Assembly: GCA_910589415.1 (NCBI GenBank)
Contig: OU342633.1
Span: 7,416,858-7,480,857, forward strand
DNA from: Malachius bipustulatus
Taxonomy: Eukaryota; Arthropoda; Insecta; Coleoptera; Melyridae
Direction: 5' to 3'
DNA: 64,000 nt
Shown piece by piece: positions 43,046 to 54,736 of this stretch. Made by a program: the position numbers and the translations under genes. Numbering within the stretch: position 1 is the stretch's first letter; the number at the start of each line of letters is the position of its first letter. A model generated the notes under the pieces. The model was given only the letters and a program-made list of their open reading frames with translations, did not search any database and was not told where the DNA came from.

Positions 43046-43410
43046 CGCCCAACTAACAATTTTCTGATTTATAAATGCTGTAAGAACATTTACAGAACCA
43101 TTTTTATAAAACAAGAGTGTCTCTATAAACATTTTAACAACGTTTATACAATGCTTATAAACCCAAAAAGGGCGCACTTTTGTGCAACAATTTAGTTCTT
43201 TAATGTATTTTATTATGGCGTCCACGGCTTCTACCGGATTGTATAAACATTTACAAAATTATTATAAAACTTAGTTTGCAACAGTTATAAAACTATTTTA
43301 TTGGAAACAGTTATAGAAATTAATATTATTTTAAAATTACGACAATTATAGAACATCTATCTAGCTAGAATAAAACAGTTTTATAACAGTTGTTTTGTTA
43401 TACCGGAGGC
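43046..43410. repeat. Subterminal TTATAAAAC-type repeats
   Basis: Variants of (A)CAGTTATAAAAC or its reverse recur every 20-50 bp (for example near 43095, 43110, 43155, 43260, 43290, 43310, 43340, 43390). Such clusters are the usual transposase-binding sites of CACTA elements. 43411-44420 is AT-rich with a few more copies and no gene. Confidence 0.6.
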
Positions 43411-44422
43411 AGCTTTTTTGTTTTGGCTAACGCCATAAAAGTAACCTTTTGTTATTTAATTATCCCGACTGGGAATGATTTATTTTTTAATGGTCCTTGA
43501 TATAACAAACAAGTTAGACATCTAATTTTATGATAAAATATATAATATGGCTGCGTAACTACATCCCACAATAGTTTATATTTACACCTGAAAACAAGAA
43601 AAACAGAAAATCGATTCTGAGTCTCAGAGTCGATATTTAACTGCGAACGAAATTTTTTCGTATAATATATAGGACATAAAGAACAAAATTTTCAAGCGCC
43701 ATGAAAATATTAATTATTTTTGAGTTTTAAGAGAAAAAGTCAAAAACATAATTTTCGGGTTTTTCTTTTATTTTGCTTATATGGTAATAAAATGGTCCAA
43801 ATGATCTCTCTTTTGCCATTATATAAGCCCTTAAGTAGCTAGTTACCGTATTTTTATTACTAAAATGATTTTTTTTATTACATTTAAAGATGGCCATCGT
43901 AAAGTCAAGTGAGAGAAACCAAAAATATGGCTTCCATGTTATAAAATATTTTTATCATCTTGCTAATTCCTATAAAATATTTTAGTTCTTTGAGAGATTT
44001 TTATAAAATATTTAAATTATAAGGTATATATTTTAGTAAAACAGAGGCAAGCAAAATAGAATTCATATTCGTTAAAAAAAAACTTCACTTTATCAAAGGG
44101 CAAAATTAACTATATGTGTAACTTAACTACAGTTCACTTTATAACAAATTTGTGACACTTTATTTAAATTTGAGTACTTTCCAGGATTTAAGATATGCAC
44201 TTTGTAATTATATACAGCAGGTGACCACTGGTCATATATTTTGACACATGTTGATCTTGAACAACTCATTGATACGAGTAGAGATATCCAGATAAGGGTT
44301 TCATGGAAATAGGTTAAGAGTTTAGTTTTTTTAAGCCCAATGCCAAATTATTGATGTATCATATTCTATCGTGCTTTCAAGTTTAATTGTTTTTGAAACA
44401 ATTTCGGGGTGATCCAGAAATA

Positions 44423-44810
44423 GTGATTTCTGGGGCGAGTGAATTTTTTAACTTTTAATGCTTAGGTAAGCTCATAACTGTGATATTCACGCCGATACTT
44501 TTGCTAGGATATTTTCTTATTGTATTATTAGGTAGGTACTTTAGATATTCATTTAGGTGATTATTTTGAATTATTTTTTCATTGTATTGTACCTATACTG
44601 CTAAACTCATATAGTGCATGGTGTCTAGTCTAAAAGCCAAACTCTTGTACATTTCTCTAAGTAAGCTACAAACTAATTGGGTGTAAATCTGTTGGAATTA
44701 TTAAATATTATTATTATTTTGATAACTCAATCTGCGAATCCTCACCCTCCTCTGTTTATGATCATCTGTAAGCATTGAAATCCAGAAAATTCACTCACCC
44801 CAGAAATCAC
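44423..44810. mobile_element. TA-flanked MITE (388 bp)
   Basis: Termini GTGATTTCTGGGGCGAGTGA and the reverse complement at 44790-44810 match over about 25 bp with one or two changes, flanked by TA on both sides. Interior is AT-rich and non-coding. Its TIR differs from the CAGGGTG family. Confidence 0.7.
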
Positions 44811-44859
44811 TAGTCAATATCTCTATTATGGTAAATGAATGAAAGTTAGAGTCAAGGCA

Positions 44860-44985
44860 CAACAACTTTATTTAAAAAATGCTGCTACAAAATAAGCGGG
44901 TGCCCTCGCTACCCTGTTTCGACTTACAGAAACGCCATCCTCGGGGGCAAATGGGACTAAATCCGACTGAAAAGTAAGACTATAT
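44860..44985 (-). other. Possible Penelope-like 3' tail with degenerate hammerhead core
   Basis: On the minus strand CCGAGGATGGCGTTTCTGTA is followed by AGTCGAAACAGGG, resembling the CUGANGA ... GAAA core of a hammerhead ribozyme, as found in Penelope-like retroelements (one core base differs). An AATAAAG follows. No RT or GIY-YIG frame is present. Weakly supported. Confidence 0.25.
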
Positions 44986-45689
44986 CAGTCTATAAAAGTA
45001 AAGACAGAAAAATGATGATTATTTGGATAAGAAAAAACTGTGTGAAAGTGTGGAGATCAAAGGGAGACATAAGATGAAATAAAAATTACAAATAAATCAA
45101 TATAGTGTTTCGAAATAAAGGAATAATATTATGATATAGATAAACAAACTGTAATTTAAAATTGAAAAAATTTTTAAAATATAATATCCCTATTGACTGG
45201 ATTATAACTACGCCTCTGAAGTGATGTTTATATCCGCTTCTAGTTATGATGCGTCCTCTAAGTGGCCCATACGCTCATGAAGCTAAGCAAGACCAAACTG
45301 TCGCCCACACGACGCTTACCCAACTTATTTATCGTGAATAGAGCATTAATATAACATTTATAGAAGGGTTCCTATCAATGCTATTTAAACGGTTCGGCTG
45401 CAACAGTTATAAAATAAATTTGTATCAAATTTGTCATCGATGCAGCAAGAACAGAACTGATTTGTGTTTAGTGCAACATCTTTTTATTGTTTTAAAACCT
45501 AACCTTAATTTTAATTCCTATTACTTTGTTTTAAAGCGAAGTAAAGCTAATGTAAAGATTGAAGTTGAAGTTGAAGTGAATTTTTTAAATTAATTGGACA
45601 AAGGTAAGTGTAAAATACGTTTTACACTGACGAAAATTATTTAAGGTATACCTCGGTGTTCTGTATTGAATGTTACATTATTTTTTAGC

Positions 45690-47288
45690 ATGTTTAAAAT
45701 AGTGGAAACAGTTGAAAAGGGATCAAAAAAATTAACAATCGTCCCATCTGGATGGGAGAAAAAGGGGGAGTTAGCATGGCCAAAATTTAAAGCCGACAAG
45801 TTAATTAAAGTAGCGGATTCATTACCAGAAGATTCCTGGTTTCGAATGCAATGCAAATTAAAAAGAAACCATTTATTTAATTATGACGTTGCTGAGGAAG
45901 AACTGTCACGCATGCTAGAAAACGATGACACGGAGCAAGAAGATTTAGCTTCTATGGAACGAAGTACGAAGCGACCTAAAATTTTATTGCCAAAGCAAAC
46001 CGTTCAATATGGTGATGAAGATTTTAACGCCTTCGCGAATACTTACTCGGTAAGATAATACTTTCCTAATAATAGACACCTTTTGAACTTCGGAAATTGA
46101 GAGATTATGTTTTAATAAAATATGAATAAAAGGTTCCATTTGGCAACAGTGACATATATTTTTCCGAATATTTAAATGTCTTGCAAAAGGTCTCTAATAA
46201 TTGAAACAATTAATTATTTATCAGTTACATATTTATTATATATCAAACAAATTGTTTCATAACTTGTTTTAATTACTTTTCGATTTCAGCAATTGAAGGC
46301 TACGCCTGAACAGTCGAGCCAAAACGTAAAAATTCTCTCTCAAAAAGTAATTGACATTAATGATTTTGCCCAATGTGATGACGATTTACTTGATGAAGCT
46401 GCTGACAATCCTGGACAAGTTTTAATTTTACAGTCAGATATTCAAGAAGGTTTGGGCCAAACTAACAGCTTACTCATTGGATCGTCAGGAGAACTAGAGA
46501 ACAAACTTGATACGATTTTAGCCAATCAAGAGAAAATTATTCAAAATCAAAACTCTATTTTGAAATTACTAGAAACAACTGCAACCGAAGATAATCACTT
46601 GTCAATAATTCAGCAACTTGCTAAAAATGAGGCTACCTTAGACATGATGGGAAAAAAACTTATGATGAGTAACACTTCATGCGTTAAGGATTCACTTGAA
46701 AATGAGAATAAAAATATTAATATTGTTGTAGAAGAAATAAAAACAGTAGATGATTTAGAAAAACTTGAGAAGCTGTTACAGGACAAACAAACGGTAGAAG
46801 ATTTTGTAGATAGGCTAAGCGTTGTGTGTGGCAAAAAAGGAAATGGAAACGGTTTAAATAACTGTTATTTACTAGTTGACAGAATCTTTTCGAGGCATTT
46901 CATGACTCTTTGTTCCTGGGCTGGAGGCGCTCGTGATGGAAAAGAAAAAATTCCATTCAAAATTTACAAAAATGTCTTACATTTATTTTTTAAAGTTATT
47001 CATTTGTCAGATTCTAGTTTTACCTTAAAAGATTGCGAGGAATTTTTCAAAAATGTAATACGAAACTCGACGAGAAGAAGTCAAAGTAACATGATCAGAA
47101 ATTCAGCTATAAAAAGAAGACCAAAAGAGCTGTCATATACAAAAGGAATAAAAGTGAGAACAGATGTCGACAATGAGGAGACAGTGCAAGAAAATTTAAC
47201 CGATCACATAGAAATAACAGACCAACAAAAACTTGACGAAGAAGAAGAAACCGACGGAAACGAGGCGGATATTGAAGGCATATTATAA
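45690..47288 (+). CDS. DUF4806-type protein of the EnSpm-like transposon, two exons
   Basis: Exon 1 (45690-46049) and exon 2 (46290-47288) join in phase (ACTCG|GTAAG ... TTTCAG|CAA) to 452 aa. The N-terminal part contains WEKKGELAWPKFKADKLIK and an acidic stretch. The middle is helical and Gln/Asn/Glu-rich (coiled-coil-like, LDTILANQEKIIQNQNS). The DUF4806 region runs from about residue 260 (VEEIKTVDDLEKLEKLLQDK, FSRHFMTLCSWAGGA, FKIYKNVLHLFFKVI). Proteins of this type recur in insect EnSpm elements beside the transposase. A DNA-binding or accessory role is inference. The frame is intact. Confidence 0.75.
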
Positions 47289-47495
47289 ATATATTATAAA
47301 TAAGTTTATAAAGTTTTGCAGAGTTCCTGTTTATTTTTACTATATGGTACTATTATAGGATTTAAGTGTTTTATAACTCAGAAATTTTTTTTATTTATGA
47401 ACTGAATTAAATGGACTACTTTAGTATAGACTACATTTTATTTTCAAAAATACAAATAAATGACATCATTTTATTAATACATATATATTGAAAAC

Positions 47496-50429
47496 TTATA
47501 AAGTATGAACCAATGGAAAAAAGAACATTACATTATCATATTCTATAGCAACTAATTTGCATTTGATACTTGTTATTGGATATAAATTAAAAACTTCCCT
47601 ATTCTCAGAATCTGCCTTAAAAATGTTTAAATAGAAAGATTTTATGGGCGTCTCAAAAGCATTATTTAAATTATTAACTTTACTTCCAGAAATATTAGGC
47701 GTTCCATTCTCTAACATTACATATTTCATAGCAATAACTTGATTATCTTTGGTTAGAAACCATTTATTACATTTATCATCGGTCAAAGCAAAAGTTTCAA
47801 ATTCAATTTTATAAAAAAAGCCATCAGACTTTTTGTTTTTTAAAACAGGAAAATGAAAATTATGGCGGTTAAAATTATTTGGTAGTAAACTTATTTCACT
47901 TTGCATAATTTCGCTCATTCTTTTCGCACTTTGGCTCAGTGGCAAATTGCCATTTCTTAATAAATTTTTTATCTGATATACCTAATCTGTTTTCAAATGG
48001 ATACGAGTTAAAACTTTGCAAAGGACCAAATTTCCTAACTTCGTCAACAAGATGAGCTAAATTATGAATATTACTACTCATATAGTCTTCTCCGTAAAAA
48101 TCACGAAAATATTCTATGTAGGAATTTAATAAAAGTTCAGCCAGGTCAAGAAACTTAGTGTAGACATTAGATGAGCATATAGTTATTGCACAAAACAATT
48201 TTAAATAATGTTGGTATACATCTTTGGGCAAGACTTTATCAAGAATAACAACTCCTAAATAATATAAGAAAGTACGAAATTCTGTTCCTTTCCAATAACA
48301 CAAGACATCGAGCCCTCGTACAGATCTATGAATTTCTAATGGCATTTTACAATTCTCTAAAAATTTAGAAACCGTAGCTATGTCTTTTGCGCACCATTTT
48401 GACTTATATTTACCAAAACTACCTTCTCTCCAACCTAGAAGACATCTCTTTATGATTCCCAAATCAATTAGATGCAGCGAATCACCAATGGGGAAGTCTT
48501 CTATCATATCAATTGGCAGTGAGGTCAATGGAGAATCTCGATTGTGGTGACTTCCATATAATTTAGCCCTAAAACCTGCATCCGTTCGTCTCTGACATCC
48601 TGTTCTTGGAAAATATACTGTATGAGAAACATGAGAATACTCTCCAACAGTGGTACATTTCAGACATCCTTGTTTGCCATTGAAGTTTTTCACACCTTAA
48701 AAAGAATTATTCATTATACAGGGTGTCCCAAGATTTCTTTATCAAGGGATATCCGCGTTATTTCAAAAAATAAACAAATGAAATTCGGGAAATTTCAACC
48801 ATACCCCTAAAGCTTTGCAGCTGTACCCTCAATGCTCCTTTACGCCTTTCCACCCCTAAGTAATCATCCCCTACTTTTTTTTTTCAAATGACACCCCCAT
48901 ATTTTTTTTGCTCGGCAGGATTGTTGACTTCTTTCTGCATACAATGTCACACGATTTTTTAAATCGAGACATATCTAGCACGCCGAAAACAATATAATAT
49001 CATAACAAACGAGGGTTGTCAAGGAATAACAATTAACATTTAATATGACATTAAAATCACAGAAGCAATTATTATTATTAACGCCTATACCAGTAACACC
49101 AGTATTACTAGGTAAGGTGGTTGGAGGAAACATTAACACAAAAAACAAGCAATTACAACTCCTTGACAACCCTCGTTTGTTATGATATTATATTTTTTTC
49201 GGCGTGCTAGATATGTCTCAATTTGAAAAAATCGTGTGAAATTGTATTTAGAAAGAAGTCAACAATCCTGTCGAGCAAAAAAAATATGGGGGTGTCATTT
49301 GAAAAAAAAAGTAGGGGATGATTACTAAGGGGTGGAAAGGCGTAAAGAGGCATTGAGGGGGCAGCTGCAAAGCCTTAGGGGTATGGTAGAAATTTCCCGA
49401 ATTTCATTTGTTTATTTTTTGAAATAACGCGGATATCCCTTGATAAAGAAATCTTGGGACACCCTGTATATACATATTACGTTTTTAAAGTTACATGATA
49501 GAAAATAGTGAAGTGCATGGATTCGTAGGACTTGCTTTGTCTTTACTTTTAAGCTAATGATATGGTTTGTAAATTGGTGAGTACCTTTGTGAGTACCGTT
49601 ATCAAGTATAAACTATTTACACTTTGCTTTCTAGTGTATACTTGATACCTATTTTTACAAACTGAAACGGGGCATCAGCGTAAAAAGAAGACAATGCAAG
49701 TCCGACAAACCTCTTGTATTGTAAACTTTTTTGTATCGAGCATATTCCGATAAAACATTGTTTATAAAAGTTATTTATAAATATTTTCCTACCTTTAATA
49801 AATGCCCTGGCTGGAGAATCACATATAAAACATCTCAATTTTAAGTTTATCACTTTATTATTAAAGTTTAATCCTTCTTCAAGCAAAATTTTGGCTTCTT
49901 CAACGAATGGCTGTAAGTAGGCGGATAGATCTGAAGGCTTTCCTTTTCCACAATATAGTCCAATGATCATGGGTTTTAAGCTAGGTATCTCATGAATGTT
50001 GAAAAGGATCGGCCAAAACTCAAGCTTGCTACTTCTGTATATTGGCAAACCATCCATATTTACATTAATAGAAAAAAAATTAGGTATGTAGGATATTTCA
50101 GCAAATATTTGCCTTAAACTTAATTCAAACCCATGATGCCAATAACTACCGTTGCCAACTTTTGTAATCAGAACTGTTTGGTAAGTTTTTAAAAGAGTTC
50201 TAGGGTCTCTGGGAAGTGTGCTTGGAAAGCGACTATTTATATTTTGAAATAAAGCCTTTAGCGCGACATGTGGTACATTGAAAGATACAGCCCACAATCT
50301 AATACTCTTTCTAAACTCTGCATTTTTTTCAGCTTTGATTATGTTGAAGGAAATTTCCTCATCCTCATCTAATTCTACCTCCCAATTATTTACTACATCT
50401 TCTTCCTCTTTTATATCTTCGATATACCT
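47496..50429 (-). pseudogene. EnSpm/CACTA-like transposase, one frameshift
   Basis: Exon 50429-49793 begins after a TTATTAG acceptor, so a first exon is missing or very short. It encodes RLWAVSFNVPHVALKALFQN, PRDPRTLLKTYQTV, SINVNMDGLPIYRSSKLEF and SLKPMIIGLYCGKGKPSDL, typical of tnp2-like transposases. It ends AFIKG. Exon 48695-47496 resumes VKNFNGKQGCLKC, GDSLHLIDLGIIKRCLLG, SNIHNLAHLVDEVRKFG and SYPFENR. Near 47975 one base is gained or lost, after which the frame reads LLRNGNLPLSQSAKRMSEIM to the stop at 47496. The intron (49792-48696) holds the 748-bp MITE. Catalytic residues were not assigned. Confidence 0.7.
48719..49466. mobile_element. Fold-back MITE, TA-CAGGGTG family, in transposase intron
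   Basis: 748 bp flanked by TA. Arms of about 300 bp (48719-49020 and 49170-49466) are inverted copies: CAGGGTGTCCCAAGATTTCT at one end, its complement at the other. A 145-bp centre separates them. It lies entirely within the intron, so it is spliced out. Same terminal motif as DD41D copy 1. Confidence 0.9.
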
Positions 50430-50635
50430 CTAATAAAACAATTTTACAATAAAATAGTACTGCCAGTTGAAAATTATAAAACAACTTTGCTAGTTGGGCG
50501 GGCTCCACCAATAATCGGATAAACTATTACGGTACTGGTTGGCTTCAAAAACGGCAAAAAAAAAACGGAAACTTCTTCAGGTCTCTGCTCTATGTCTTCG
50601 GAATCTTCAGGTCTGCTCTGTTTTTGAAAACTTCT

Positions 50636-50653
50636 GTCCCTGCTCGGGCGCCA
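50636..50653 (-). promoter_or_regulatory. Primer binding site of kinase retrotransposon
   Basis: TGGCGCCCGAGCAGGGAC lies 7 nt after the 5' LTR (minus strand). It is close to the lysine-tRNA site of retroviruses (TGGCGCCCGAACAGGGAC, one base different). Minus-strand synthesis would start here. Confidence 0.8.
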
Positions 50654-50660
50654 GAGTTTA

Positions 50661-52345
50661 TGTGACGAACTCCGGCTTCTGGGAATCTTCACGGTTACGG
50701 TTACGTCGGTGTTACCACGGGTTGCTCGGGCGCCAGCTTTTTTCTGGAGGTGTGCTCCCCCGGGGAATTCTTCTCGCTAATTTGTATTCCCAATTACCTG
50801 AGGTCACATAAAACGATACGTTGCCGTATCTTGGTCCCTAGGATAGCTCAGTGAAGAAGAGAGGAAAGCCAGGGGTCGTTTGGAGTTATCGCCGGTACAA
50901 TGGTGTTCGGGAGAGCGGTCTTTAGGCGCCCCCTCGAAGAAATGCCGGGCTTCCCTTTATACGAGCGTAGCTGTAAGCGAGTTGATGCGAGATCGGTGCT
51001 GGTGCTGGTGGTAGTCAGTCGAGATACCTACCTACGTATTCCTGCCGGCGGTCCGTGCCGTGCGCTCGGCTCGCCGGGCGGTTGGAGCGTCAGTTACGGT
51101 ACTGGTGTTGGTGCTGGGGCCGACGGTAGGCACAGATGAGCGAGGCTTATTTATGAGAATGCGGTGGTGCGGGGATCTCGGGATATGGCAGGTTCATTAA
51201 ATAAAATATAATTATGAGGATCGGTGTGAAATAATGATGAACTCGTTCAGATATAAGCAATAACAAGTCTTTATTTACATAAAATAATATTATTTCGAAT
51301 AATAAATTAATGTTAACGCAATTCGAGAAAAGTAAATTAATATCCCTCGGAATAGTAAAATAACGGTGATTAAATGCAAAAAAAAATGAACAATGAAATT
51401 AATATAATACACTTCCCTAACCCAAATAATTATGGAGGGTGACTTAATGCTCTGAAGGGCTGCGGTAAAAATCAAGCTTTATCGGGGGTCAACGGTCATG
51501 AGCGAGTGAATGAGATCAACGGGGCTAGTTTGACAAAATAGTAATTGAATGCATAGGACTAGATGCCTCTAATTGGGATATGGTTACCTAACTACACGGA
51601 TTATGGTGCGGGGGTGTGGGGAGAGATCTGGGAGAGTCGGTTATGATGGAAATCAATTAGGTACGGGGTTAATCGCCGGTCTCAGCTTCCCAGTCACAGG
51701 GGGAACCGCTTTTACTGCATATCTTACGTCTAGAAGTACTAGCGGACCTTTCTATGACCTTCGAGGGTGGCGATGGGCGTCGGGAATAACCGGAGAGCGG
51801 GTATGAACAGGATTAGGATGTCTACGGTGAATTATTAGAATCAAATCGGGCACCTACCTCGGTTTCGGTTGATCGGCGGTTATAAGTTGTACTGGGGCTC
51901 TTTAAACACTTCCAAATTCACTTATTTCTTAGCGGGACTCTATTCTGGCTTCAACGGTACAGCAACTAGCGGGAACGTCGTCGGAGAAAAAGAGAGGCTG
52001 AGCGTTCAAAATCCGCCCGTATTTATACTCTCCCTATCTTATTTTTCGGTGGCTATCGCGAAGAAAAAATGGTAATCAGCGTTTTTACGTTGACTCTGGG
52101 TTGATTACTGTCGTGAATTGACTCTAAAATGCACCGAATTAGGAACCACTAAAATTTGCGAATGCATAAAAAATCTCAAAACTTCGTGAATTTAAACAAC
52201 AACCGGGCTTATCTATAAAATTTAATGCGTCTTTGATTTTACAGGATTGATCGGAAATAATTATTATTGGGTTTTCATAAAATTGAATCTATTTCTAATT
52301 GCTAATTATTGTAAAATGAAGGCGAAATTACACGACTTCATTACA
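50661..52345 (-). repeat. 5' LTR of kinase retrotransposon
   Basis: Partner of 28435-30119. Differences include a 2-base indel (GTTACACGG against GTTACGG) and single substitutions near 50716, 51251, 51595, 51719 and 51912. Near identity implies a recent insertion. The LTR must contain the promoter and polyadenylation signals, which I did not locate precisely. Confidence 0.85.
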
Positions 52346-53125
52346 AGGTCGCGAGCCATGCCTAAATTTTTTTTTAACGCTTTATACCTAGTTGTAGTTA
52401 GTGTAGTTAGTAAATGGATATCATAATCTGTTGGGCAAATAAACGATTATTATTATTATTATTAATTAATATTTGATGATAATGTCAAAGTATAGTAATA
52501 ATAACAAAAAGGGAAAACGAGCTGCTGTGAGCGTATCGCACCAGTCTGGCAGAAAAGTCTGTTCGTTTATGGCAGAAAATACTATCAAGCCGTGCCAGAG
52601 GCGTCTACGGTGCTGGCATGGCTCTTGGCATGGCGCGCTGACTTACCACAGACGAAGAGATTTATCTTCCGGGTTTGCTCGTGGCGATCAAATCGGCCAG
52701 CAAATCGCTTCGTCTATTCCTAGCTATTGTCGTGTTAAAGCTCGGGACAAATAACTTTGGGAATAGGGATGGATGCGCAGAGACGAGTTTTGGCTTGGCA
52801 ACTCCACAACTAGTTTAGCTCCACCCCTTCACTTAAGCTCTACTACTTCAGAGTCGCGCGTACTTGAAACATTTAAGCCTTAAATGTTTCAAGTACGCGC
52901 TTTTAAGGATTGGAAATTTTCTATAATATACCTAGTGTCAGTGCGAGTGAAGTGTAGTAGTGTGGTATAGCGGTTTGCTGAAGATATTGGAAGTGTTTCT
53001 ATTATACGTGTTTCCTTATCGATATTTTCTTTAATCGATAATTGTTTCTTTAAGTTTTGAAAATATTGCAAACATTTTCAATATATTGAAAAGTAAAATC
53101 AAAATATTGCAAATATTTTCAATAC
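52346..53125. other. Flank of the retrotransposon: LINE tail and split repeat
   Basis: 52346-52470 resembles the 3' end of a non-LTR element with a (TTA)n tail (near 52448). 52640-52750 is the right half of the element interrupted by the retrotransposon (see 28180). Small frames here are not convincing as genes. Confidence 0.45.
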
Positions 53126-53429
53126 AGGGTGTCCAGGTATGAGTGTAAGAGCTACACGTGGCGACCTTCCTTGGACTATTTTGAGTAAAAAATCTTAATA
53201 CAATAATGCTCTAAACCTCTTCACGGCGCCACACGAGGTCATCAAAGTTAGAAATTCTGGGTCACAAATATGCATATTATTGAACTTCTATTTCCTTTTG
53301 CAGTTACGGTTAACATTTTTAAAGGCTTTTGCAAAGTCTTATTTCATTTAATTTTCATAACAGTGCAATTATTAACTTTTTTAACATTTCCTAAATTTTT
53401 TTTTTTTTTAGAAATTTTTAGAACGAATC

Positions 53430-53650
53430 TAGTTGTAGATCATGAGCATAAGCGTACCTTTCATTCTGGCGCCCAGTGTACCTTATCTCATATTAGGCAA
53501 AAATATTGGCCAAGTAATGGCAAACAAGAAGTTAAATCGTTATTAAGGAAGTGTGTAACCTGTTTCAGGTGTAAACCTCATGCAAATGTCATTCCAAAGA
53601 TGTGTGAGTTACCAAGCGTTCGTCTCATATAGGTTTGTTCACGTAAATCT
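53430..53650 (+). pseudogene. Pao/BEL integrase zinc-finger fragment
   Basis: Reads LVVDHEHKRTFHSGAQCTLS, HIRQKYWPSNGKQE then KCVTCFRCKP, the HHCC region of a Pao/BEL integrase, ending in a stop after SVRLI. Both ends are cut. A TA-CAGGGTG terminus at 53123 lies upstream. Confidence 0.7.
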
Positions 53651-54736
53651 GCCGGTTTTGCCAGGAGGATCCATGCTGCGACACACGCTGAGAGGACCTG
53701 ACAGGTGCCAGTGGCACTAAACATTTTCTCCTTTATAATGTAGATAACTTATTATGCTTTCTCTATTTTTATTTTTTCTTCCCTAACTTATAAACTTTGA
53801 CGTTTTTGAAGTAAAATTTGTAAAGTAATTTGGCATTTATTTGACAAATTATAACTAAATTAAAAAAAAAATCTGCTAGTTTCAGTCATCATTTCACATA
53901 ATATACAAATAATTAAAACTGATTAATCAATTAAATAATACAGTATGTTCCATAAGTAATGGTCGGTGATGAATTGGAAAGATTCTTCGATTCGAAATAT
54001 TACAATCTGACATAACTTGCTCCTTGCTCTAATAAATTATTAATAATTAAAAAGATTCAGGCTGGCAAAGTTACCATTTTAAAATTTATTTTTCGGAATA
54101 AGTTGAAAGATTGAAAATACACGAACGTAAAAATTTGGAAAAGGATGTTTTACGGTATGACAAATCTTAATTTGATATGCGTTAGTTAATACCATTTTAA
54201 TAATTTCACGAGAACAGCTACCTGGGATGCAAATAAAAAAACCATAGTGTAAGCGAAAAATATGTTACGCCGTTTAGAATAAATTAAAAATTAATAATTT
54301 CTACATTTGAGTTACCGGGCCTATATTGTAGATAACAGAAGAGGGTAATATTTTCATGGACATTGGACACTAAATTTTAAACAACGCACCTTTCTTGGTA
54401 AACCTAATGATCTGTAATGGGATATTGCCGTATTCTCTGCCATTATGTATTTGAAGATCTGGAGAATAACTGAAAAGAGAGTCAATAATCATTAGGATCT
54501 CATACTGTGATGGATGTGTCATGGACCAATTAAGATTATTAGCGAGTAAATCTTACTTGCAATAAGTAAATATTTTAAAGTCAATTAATTAACTATCTTG
54601 TTATCAAAACAAGTAGTATTTGTAATATTATACTGACACACATAAATAATATGTTTAATAACAAGACTCTAACTCAACCTTGCAAGAAATGCTGAATAAG
54701 TGTAAGCAATGCCGTTGGCATTGACCCACCCATATA
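53651..54736. other. Non-coding interval
   Basis: AT-rich with no recognisable gene, repeat unit or RNA. Confidence 0.4.

Larger units (their letters stand above)
43046..50500 (-). mobile_element. EnSpm/CACTA-like transposon inserted in the retrotransposon leader
   Basis: The ends share CGCCCAACTARCAA in inverted orientation (43046-43059 and 50487-50500). If CG is read as a 2-bp target duplication, the terminus is CCCAACTA. Left subterminal sequence holds many TTATAAAAC-type repeats, and one lies near the right end. Inside are two genes, DUF4806 protein (+) and a transposase (-), arranged convergently, plus MITEs. Removing the span joins the primer-site leader with the gag 5' flank, which supports the boundaries. 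Confidence 0.7.
28435..52345 (-). mobile_element. Ty3/Gypsy LTR retrotransposon carrying a protein kinase and a duplicated zinc-knuckle ORF
   Basis: Minus-strand order: 5' LTR (52345-50661), primer site, leader, gag, -1 slip site, pol, kinase, ORF4, 3' UTR, purine tract, 3' LTR (30119-28435). Both LTRs are 1685 bp and differ at about ten positions. Flanks are ACGT (28431-28434) and AGGT (52346-52349), a possible 4-bp target duplication with one change. The 35.7-43.0 kb coding block is GC-rich against AT-rich surroundings, and gag, pol and both extra ORFs share that composition. Insertions of an EnSpm-like element (7455 bp) and a P-type element (about 5.2 kb) extend an element that would otherwise be about 11.2 kb. 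No env-like ORF was seen. Confidence 0.8.

Noticed and set aside
45250..45320. GAAGCTAAGCAAGACC resembles part of 5S rRNA
   Set aside because: Only about 16 bases agree and the rest of 5S rRNA is absent; not enough for a 5S-derived SINE.
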